Source: Desulfocicer vacuolatum DSM 3385 (GTDB lineage: Bacteria; Desulfobacterota; Desulfobacteria; Desulfobacterales; SURF-7). From it: a stretch of 12,713 nucleotides of DNA. This document shows, piece by piece, positions 8,254 to 12,713 of the stretch. The DNA is taken from positions 1 to 12,713 of the forward strand of contig CAMBQS010000064.1 in the NCBI GenBank assembly GCA_945870015.1, written 5' to 3'. The first letter of the stretch is position 1; each line of letters begins with the position of its first letter. Made by a program: the position numbers and the translations under genes. The notes beneath the pieces were generated by a model. The model was not told where the DNA came from. It made no database searches and saw nothing but the letters and a program-made list of their open reading frames with translations.

Positions 8254-8429
8254 AATTTCCAATCAATCGGTCACACAACACACAATCACTTCTATAGTAA
8301 AATTCCCAATTTTATATTCATACGCATGTGCGCTTATAGTATCAGGATCTGAAAAAATATCCAGTGTTTTGTCAAAAAAATATGGACAACTGAAGGCCTG
8401 TTATGGTATCCACACTAATTCTGAATACT

Positions 8430-8506
<77 letters not shown>

Positions 8507-8513
8507 TAAAAAT

Positions 8514-8554
8514 AAAGGGTTTACACTCACACACGTAAGCCCTTTTTGTTTTTT
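8514..8554 (+). terminator. Rho-independent terminator after tRNA-Arg
   Basis: AAAGGGTTTAC (8514-8524) pairs with GTAAGCCCTTT (8535-8545), including one G-U wobble, around a ten-base loop. The T-rich run 8543-8554 follows. It starts seven bases after the tRNA CCA end, as expected for a single-tRNA transcript. Confidence 0.85.
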
Positions 8555-8558
8555 GTCT

Positions 8559-8720
8559 CTATCGGTCTCCATTTTCCCCAAAAACCATTTTATCAAGTTT
8601 TGAAGCCGCTGCTTGATTGACTGGTTTTAATAGAAGCGCGTATGTATTCAATGTAACGCTTGGGGTTGAATGCCTTATCTGTGATTGAATAGGAGGATAA
8701 GACCTTGCTTTTTTTGAGGA
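8559..8720 (-). pseudogene. Tyrosine recombinase (phage/island integrase) C-terminal remnant
   Basis: Read on the minus strand, an open stretch ends at TAG (8561-8559) and is preceded in frame by a TGA at 8723-8721. Its last ~45 codons contain IQSQIRHSTPSVTLNTYALL followed by PVNQAAASKLDKM and VFGENGDR. This is the end of a tyrosine recombinase: the (G/R)H-S histidine motif, then T-x-x-TY with the nucleophilic Tyr, then the C-terminal tail. The usual LGHS reads IRHS here. No start codon, no arginine/RHxxA motifs and no N-terminal DNA-binding domain are present upstream in any frame I could follow. It is therefore a fragment, not an enzyme. It faces the 3' end of tRNA-Arg 53 bases away, the normal geometry for an integrase beside its attachment site. 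It is too short to be called by ordinary gene finders. The family call is firm; the element it came from is unknown. Confidence 0.8.
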
Positions 8721-8734
8721 TCAATATATGCGTA

Positions 8735-8760
8735 AGTTGATTGTGCGTCAACTGTTTTTT
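8735..8760 (+). promoter_or_regulatory. Perfect 6-bp hairpin plus T-run upstream of the histidine kinase
   Basis: AGTTGA (8735-8740) and TCAACT (8748-8753) are reverse complements around a seven-base loop, followed by G and six Ts (8755-8760). It could be a weak terminator ending read-through from the tRNA side, or a TTGA-N7-TCAA operator near the kinase promoter (weak -10-like TACGAT at 8762). The stem is short and AT-rich, so either role is tentative. Confidence 0.35.
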
Positions 8761-8836
8761 ATACGATACTTAAAGGCTGTGTGGATGATCCGACGGCTTG
8801 AGTGAGTATTATTTTTTAAACCGCATCGAAATTCGT

Positions 8837-8840
8837 GAGG
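8837..8840 (+). promoter_or_regulatory. Ribosome binding site fixing the histidine kinase start
   Basis: GAGG lies six bases before the ATG at 8847. An in-frame GTG at 8835 overlaps the site itself and so is a poor start, which argues for 8847. Confidence 0.65.
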
Positions 8841-8846
8841 ACAGTT

Positions 8847-11258
8847 ATGATACGTAACAGCAGTTTGAGTGGTTATCGAATCAAGCGAAGGATTACGAAT
8901 TTTTTCACGCTTCCCCCGATAGAAATTCATCCGGAAGAGTACCGTAGTTTTGTCGTATTTAATGTGGGGCTGCTTGCCGGTTTTCTGATTCATTTATGTG
9001 TAACGCTGCTTTTCGAATATCTTGGCGTATTTCAGATGGTGCTTTTCAATATCATCAGTCTGACGGCCTATGCCATAGGCATATGGTGTGTCAGGCGCGG
9101 CCGGTTTCTGTCCGGTGCGATCATCGCCGCTGCTGAACTGGTAATTCATCAGGCTCTTGTCGTGTATTTTATAGGATGGAAGCCCGGATTTCAGTATTAT
9201 ATCTTATCAATCACCGGGGTTGTATTTTTTCTCCCGCCTGGACGGTTGTTGGTGAAAATCGCGATTCTCGCCTGGGCCGCTCTGGGATTTGTGTTTATCG
9301 GACGGACTTTCGCCACACTGCCTCCGGTCTATTCAATAGACGCGGCTGTTCTGGATTTTATGCATGATTTCAATATAACAGCCGTATTCTTTCTTCTCGG
9401 TTTGTTTGCCAGCTATTATTCAAAAGCCGCGGTCTGGTCTGAATCAAAACTGACCCGGAGTCTGAACCTTGCGCTCAGTTCGGCCAATGTGGGGCTATGG
9501 GAATGGAATATAGAAGAAAATGAGTTGCTCTTCTCACCGGAATGGAAACGGCAGCTTGGCTATGAACCAAATGAACTGCTAAACCAGTATGAAGAATTTG
9601 AATCGCGGCTTCACCCCAAGGATCGAGCGAAAGTTCTGGAACAACTGAATGCATGCCGGAAAGGATCCACATTGGACATCCATGGTGAGTTCCGGTTACG
9701 GCACCGGGATGGAACCTACCGGTGGTTTCTTTCACGAGGCAGAGCGCAACAGAATGGAAATCGGCGGGTCGTTCAGGTGCACGGATGCCATCTGGACATT
9801 ACATCCCTCAAAAATTCCGAAGAGGCGCTGGAGAGCCTTGCACGGTTTCCGGCGGAAGATCCGCATCCGGTAATGCGGATTTCTTTTTCAGGAGAAATCC
9901 TTTATGCGAACGAAGCCAGCCGGACATTGTCCATGGATGATCAGCGCTCGTTTCCGGTGGAAATCATGAGCGCAGCGGAAACAAGCATTACGAGTGAACA
10001 TAAGCTGGAAACGGAAATCGTTGTCGGGAAACGTACGTTTGCAGTCCGGGCTGTACCATTTTCAATCGAAAAATATGTCAACCTGTATCTGACGGATATA
10101 TCGGAAAAGAAAGAAATTGAAGTAAAAATGATACAGCAGCAGAAATTCGAGTCCATCGGGACGTTGGCCGGAGGCATAGCCCATGATTTCAATAATATTC
10201 TTTCCTCCATACTTGGATATACCGAGTTGGCGCTGGATGATGTGGAAAAAAATTCCGTGATGGAGGAAAATCTCCAGGAAGTCTTCATTGCCGGAAATCG
10301 GGCCAAAGAACTCGTAAAGCAAATCCTGGCCTTTGCCCGTCAGTCAAAAGAAGAAATCCGGCCGCTGAAAATAGATACCATCATCAAGGAGGTGGTTAAA
10401 TTTATCCGGGCTTCCATTCCCGCCACGATTGAAATCAGGCAGGATATCCATAGTTCTTCACTGGTAATGGGGAACCCTTCCCAGGTACACAGCATATTGA
10501 TGAACTTGTGCACCAATGCAGCGCATTCCATGGAAGATCGCGGCGGCCTTCTTGAGGTCGCCTTGAAGGATATTACGATAACTCAAGATTCAAAACCTGG
10601 ACTGGTGGATCTTAAAAACGGAAACTACATTGAATTGACCGTATCCGATACCGGCACGGGCATCCCCACGGAAATTATCGATTCCATCTTTGAGCCTTAT
10701 TTTACAACCAAAGGGCCGGGGGAAGGAACCGGATTGGGTCTGGCCATGGTGCACGGCATTGTCAAGAGCTACGGCGGCCAGGTTGGTGTGAAAAGTTCAT
10801 TGGGCAAAGGCTCTGTGTTCAGCGTCTATCTTCCGGTCACTCAGAAACATGAGGTGAATAGCTCGTGTGAATTTGAACCATTACCTCACGGAACGGAAAA
10901 AATCCTTCTGGTGGATGATGAGGCTGCCATTGCAGTGATGGGCCGTCAAGTACTTGAACGGTTGGGTTATTCCGTTACGATCCGGAATAGCAGCATGGAT
11001 GCCCTGGAGTTATTCAGATCCAAGCCCGATTTTTTTGACCTGGTTATTACCGATATGACCATGCCGAATATGACCGGAGACAGGCTGGCGGCGGAACTGA
11101 TGAAGATACGGCCGAATATTCCGGTCATTCTTTGCACGGGATACAGCAAGCAGATAACGGATGATTCGGCCAAAGAAATGGGAATCAAAGCGTTTGTCTA
11201 TAAGCCGATTGTGAAATCCGATCTGGCAAAAATTGTCCGCAGCGTGCTGAGGGAATAG
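8847..11258 (+). CDS. Hybrid sensor histidine kinase, membrane-bound, with PAS and receiver domains
   Basis: The 803-residue protein has six predicted membrane segments (about 35-57, 62-83, 88-110, 114-131, 135-155, 176-193). This N-terminal module resembles those found before cyclase or GGDEF domains. A PAS_3-like domain follows at ~207-320 (VGLWEWN ... RHRDGTYRWFLSRGRA), then a second, weaker PAS-like region (~330-430). HisKA carries the phospho-accepting His446 in GGIAHDFNNILSSILGY. The ATPase domain shows NLCTNAAHSM, DTGTGIP (D601), FEPYFTTK and GTGLGLAMV (G627). The receiver (~685-800) has LVDDE (D690, D691), phosphorylation site D736 in ITDMTMPNMTG, and K786. All catalytic residues are present, so it should be active. 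Phosphoryl transfer from His446 to D736 is expected from family knowledge. No separate regulator, HPt or output gene is adjacent, so the partner is elsewhere. It is the only large plus-strand gene here and lies between an integrase fragment and a broken toxin gene. It reads somewhat more GC-rich than rpoH/TPR (not computed). The ligand is unknown. Confidence 0.94.
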   Translation: MIRNSSLSGYRIKRRITNFFTLPPIEIHPEEYRSFVVFNVGLLAGFLIHLCVTLLFEYLGVFQMVLFNIISLTAYAIGIWCVRRGRFLSGAIIAAAELVIHQALVVYFIGWKPGFQYYILSITGVVFFLPPGRLLVKIAILAWAALGFVFIGRTFATLPPVYSIDAAVLDFMHDFNITAVFFLLGLFASYYSKAAVWSESKLTRSLNLALSSANVGLWEWNIEENELLFSPEWKRQLGYEPNELLNQYEEFESRLHPKDRAKVLEQLNACRKGSTLDIHGEFRLRHRDGTYRWFLSRGRAQQNGNRRVVQVHGCHLDITSLKNSEEALESLARFPAEDPHPVMRISFSGEILYANEASRTLSMDDQRSFPVEIMSAAETSITSEHKLETEIVVGKRTFAVRAVPFSIEKYVNLYLTDISEKKEIEVKMIQQQKFESIGTLAGGIAHDFNNILSSILGYTELALDDVEKNSVMEENLQEVFIAGNRAKELVKQILAFARQSKEEIRPLKIDTIIKEVVKFIRASIPATIEIRQDIHSSSLVMGNPSQVHSILMNLCTNAAHSMEDRGGLLEVALKDITITQDSKPGLVDLKNGNYIELTVSDTGTGIPTEIIDSIFEPYFTTKGPGEGTGLGLAMVHGIVKSYGGQVGVKSSLGKGSVFSVYLPVTQKHEVNSSCEFEPLPHGTEKILLVDDEAAIAVMGRQVLERLGYSVTIRNSSMDALELFRSKPDFFDLVITDMTMPNMTGDRLAAELMKIRPNIPVILCTGYSKQITDDSAKEMGIKAFVYKPIVKSDLAKIVRSVLRE

Positions 11259-11376
11259 TGGGGACATCCATGATTCTGTCCACTATCCGTTTGGCATAGG
11301 TGGGTGAGTTGAGGCCGATGTACTCATAAATGTTGGCAAGATGACCGATGGCATTTTTGGTCCAGTGAACTTTCAT
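11185..11376 (-). pseudogene. ParE/RelE-type toxin, 3'-truncated
   Basis: From the ATG at 11376 the frame gives MKVHWTKNAIGHLANIYEYI, then LNSPTYAKRIVDRI, a clear N-terminus of the ParE/RelE toxin superfamily (usually 90-100 residues). Toxin likeness ends near codon 35 (about 11270). The frame then runs antisense into the 3' end of the histidine kinase and stops at 11185, giving a chimeric 63-residue product. The C-terminal half with the arginine/tyrosine-rich catalytic or target-binding surface is missing and is not elsewhere in the window. The start overlaps the antitoxin stop in an ATGA arrangement, the normal antitoxin-toxin operon layout. It is most likely inactive. The probable cause is a deletion joining kinase and toxin sequence; an unusually short but functional toxin is unlikely. 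Confidence 0.72.
11255..11286. repeat. Imperfect inverted repeat at the kinase/toxin junction
   Basis: ATAGT (11255-11259) pairs with ACTAT (11282-11286), and GGACA (11262-11266) pairs with TGTCC (11277-11281), leaving a two-G bulge and a ten-base loop. The structure covers the kinase stop codon and the point where toxin homology ends. No T-tract follows on either strand, so it is not a standard terminator. It may help end two convergent transcripts, may mark the recombination joint, or may be chance. Confidence 0.35.
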
Positions 11377-11561
11377 TCGATGAGCCCAAATCTTTTGCGT
11401 ACTTCCTTGACATCAACCGTTCTGCCTTCATCACTGTCTGTTACCCCTGCTTCAATCGCCTGCCGTACATAAATTTGATACATCAGGTCATCCCATGTAG
11501 CTTTATCAGACAACCTGTCCAACAACCGGTGGGCTTCCTGCTTTATGTTTTCTGTTTTCAT
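11373..11561 (-). CDS. Antitoxin of a ParE/RelE-type toxin-antitoxin pair
   Basis: This 62-residue protein starts MKTENIKQEAHRLLDRLSD and continues with ATWDDLMYQIYVRQAIEAG before ending in VDVKEVRKRFGLIE. That is the form of a widespread small antitoxin encoded just before ParE/RelE toxins. The first part should dimerise or bind DNA, and the C-terminal tail should wrap the toxin. A ribosome site (AAAGGA) lies about seven bases before the ATG at 11561, and the stop shares an ATGA with the toxin start. The gene looks whole, while its toxin is cut off, so it may persist as an orphan. It could still repress its own promoter or neutralise a related toxin elsewhere. The family is recognised from pattern and from the adjacent toxin; the exact antitoxin class is not certain. 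Confidence 0.8.
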   Translation of the reverse strand: MKTENIKQEAHRLLDRLSDKATWDDLMYQIYVRQAIEAGVTDSDEGRTVDVKEVRKRFGLIE

Positions 11562-11636
11562 GGCGTATTCCTTTCATTCTCTAATGTCTTGGCAAACCTT
11601 ATTGAATTCATCGCTTTTGTAAAAGAATAGTTCAAA

Positions 11637-11664
11637 ATTATCAGATTTTTTGTTTTTTTTGCAA
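11637..11664 (-). promoter_or_regulatory. Putative promoter of the antitoxin-toxin operon
   Basis: On the minus strand, TTGCAA (11664-11659) and GATAAT (11642-11637) are separated by 16 bases of A-rich sequence. The -10 matches consensus at five of six bases and the -35 at four of six. It would give a leader of about 70 bases before the antitoxin start. It is placed in the 176-base gap after the TPR gene, in which I see no clear terminator. Confidence 0.4.
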
Positions 11665-11737
11665 GTGTGAAATGTGTTTTTAATCATATGGAGCATTTTA
11701 TATTGAATACAAAAATGATATCTATGTCGGATTCGTG

Positions 11738-12713
11738 TCAGTTTACAGGCGCCTTCAGTTTTTTGCTGACATTGGAGACGATTTTCATGTATGCGTTGTT
11801 TTTCGGATCAAGCTCCAGCGCTTTTTTGAAATTATCCAGTGCTTTTGACTCTTCATGATTATTATACAAAGCAAGCCCCTTGTAAAAATAGGCGGAGGCA
11901 AAATCCGGATAACTTTTAATCACCTTGTCGTATTCCTCAATCGCCAGTGGATATTTACCTTCTTTGTTTAAAAGAGACCCTTTTTTCAGGAAGGATTTTG
12001 CCTCAGGATCTATTTTGTAGGTTTCCGGATTTTCATCTTTTGCTTTTGCATCATCAGGGGCGCCTTCTTCCGGAGTCGCCAGATATTGAGAATCCAGCGT
12101 TCCTGCTTTTTCATTATCCGCAAGCGATTTTGCAGTATCCCCCAGACTGCTCCAGGCAAGGCTTCTATTGAAGTATGCCTCTGCATGGTTGGGATTGATT
12201 TCAATTGCTCTGGTATAATCCTTGATGGCCTGTTCATAGTCCTTCTTTAATCCATAAACAATTCCCCTTTGCACGTAAGCATTGGCGAAGAGAGGATCCA
12301 CCTCAATGGCCTTGTCAAAATCCTGGATTGCCTTCTCATATTCCTTCTTTTTTACAAAATTGATCCCTCTTTGAAGATATGTCAGACTATGATCGGGAAA
12401 TATCTGTAAGGAGGCTGAAAAATCTTTGATTGCGTTGTCAAAATTTTCTGTTTTTCCCCAGGCTATTGCACGATTGAAATATGCTGCTGCAAATTGAGAG
12501 TCGATTTCCAGGGCTTTGTTATAATCGGCAATTGACAGATCGAACTTTTTTTTATTATCCCATGAGATGCCCCGCTGGTTGTAAGCCTGTGAATAATTTG
12601 GATTGCTGGTTATCGCTTTGTTATAATCCGCAATCGCCTGGTAATAACAACCCTTGCTGTTCAATATCATTCCTCTTCCATAATAAGCCTCGGCAAGGTT
12701 TGGATCCAGCGAG
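11738..12713 (-). CDS. TPR-repeat protein, N-terminal part outside the window
   Basis: The frame is open to the right edge (first full codons read SLDPNLAEAYYGRG), so the true start lies beyond 12713; an internal ATG at 12670 is not the start. About 324 residues are visible. Five or more tandem 34-residue TPR units come first (for example QAIADYNKAITSNPNYSQAY, AIQDFDKAIEVDPLFANAY, AIKDYTRAIEINPNHAEAYF). A charged non-repeat linker follows (around ATPEEGAPDDAKAKDENPET), then two more TPRs and the short tail KKLKAPVN. The repeats are close to the TPR consensus, more so than those of the lipoprotein at 5493-7253. No catalytic domain is visible; a protein-interaction scaffold is the safe call. 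A signal peptide, if any, is off-window. It converges on nothing and is followed by the antitoxin operon on the same strand. Confidence 0.88.
   Translation of the reverse strand, partial: SLDPNLAEAYYGRGMILNSKGCYYQAIADYNKAITSNPNYSQAYNQRGISWDNKKKFDLSIADYNKALEIDSQFAAAYFNRAIAWGKTENFDNAIKDFSASLQIFPDHSLTYLQRGINFVKKKEYEKAIQDFDKAIEVDPLFANAYVQRGIVYGLKKDYEQAIKDYTRAIEINPNHAEAYFNRSLAWSSLGDTAKSLADNEKAGTLDSQYLATPEEGAPDDAKAKDENPETYKIDPEAKSFLKKGSLLNKEGKYPLAIEEYDKVIKSYPDFASAYFYKGLALYNNHEESKALDNFKKALELDPKNNAYMKIVSNVSKKLKAPVN

Noticed and set aside
8347..8375. TTGACA on the minus strand (8375-8370) as an rpoH promoter
   Set aside because: No acceptable -10 element lies 16-18 bases downstream (the position reads TCAGAT), so the promoter was not called.
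8748..8993. 81-codon minus-strand frame over the kinase start, a possible continuation of the integrase
   Set aside because: The translation has no recombinase motif (no HxxR or RHTFA-type segment) and is antisense to the kinase N-terminus.
11743..11757. CAGGCG/CCTTCAG words near the end of the TPR gene as a possible attR copy of the tRNA 3' end
   Set aside because: Only about seven bases match, in coding sequence; too short to be an attachment repeat. A true attR, if any, must be outside the window.
11738..12713. The regular spaced repetition on the right edge as a DNA repeat array or CRISPR
   Set aside because: The ~102-base periodicity is the DNA reflection of 34-residue TPR units; the bases are diverged and the protein frame is continuous.

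Overview
The window looks like a chromosomal segment of a Gram-negative, deltaproteobacterial-type organism (Desulfobacterota, probably Desulfobacterales-like). This rests on an RpoH-type sigma factor followed by a TPR lipoprotein and a LolB-like lipoprotein, on the UPF0280 and RimK-like ATP-grasp families, and on a moderately AT-rich base composition with GC-rich codon islands. The assignment is from protein style only; no species can be named.

Left two thirds (1-8253, all minus strand, read right to left): a compact seven-gene block. The order is rpoH (sigma-32), a TPR-repeat lipoprotein, a LolB-like lipoprotein whose start overlaps the TPR stop by 14 bases, a RimK-like ATP-grasp protein, an HD-domain dNTP triphosphohydrolase, a UPF0280 (ApbE-like) protein, and mutS, which runs off the left edge. 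Gaps are 24-90 bases with no convincing internal terminator, so one or two long transcripts are plausible. The block mixes stress sigma factor, envelope/lipoprotein functions and nucleotide-pool/mismatch-repair functions.

Centre (8430-8760): a tRNA-Arg(TCT) with encoded CCA and its own rho-independent terminator on the plus strand. Immediately after it, facing the tRNA on the opposite strand, is the last ~45 codons of a tyrosine recombinase, including the catalytic Tyr region. The rest of that integrase is gone. This is the scar of an element that used the tRNA 3' end as its attachment site.

Right third (8847-12713): an orphan hybrid histidine kinase (plus strand; six membrane segments, two PAS-like regions, HisKA, HATPase, receiver). 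It ends 10-15 bases from the broken 3' end of a ParE-type toxin gene whose partner antitoxin is intact (minus strand). Beyond that is the C-terminal part of a TPR-repeat protein that enters from the right edge (minus strand). The decayed integrase and half toxin on either side of the kinase suggest that this stretch is the remainder of a tRNA-anchored island reduced by deletions.

No CRISPR array, complete insertion sequence, rRNA or complete defence system was recognised. The most noteworthy content is the tRNA/integrase scar, the toxin truncation beside the kinase, and the rpoH-to-mutS gene block.
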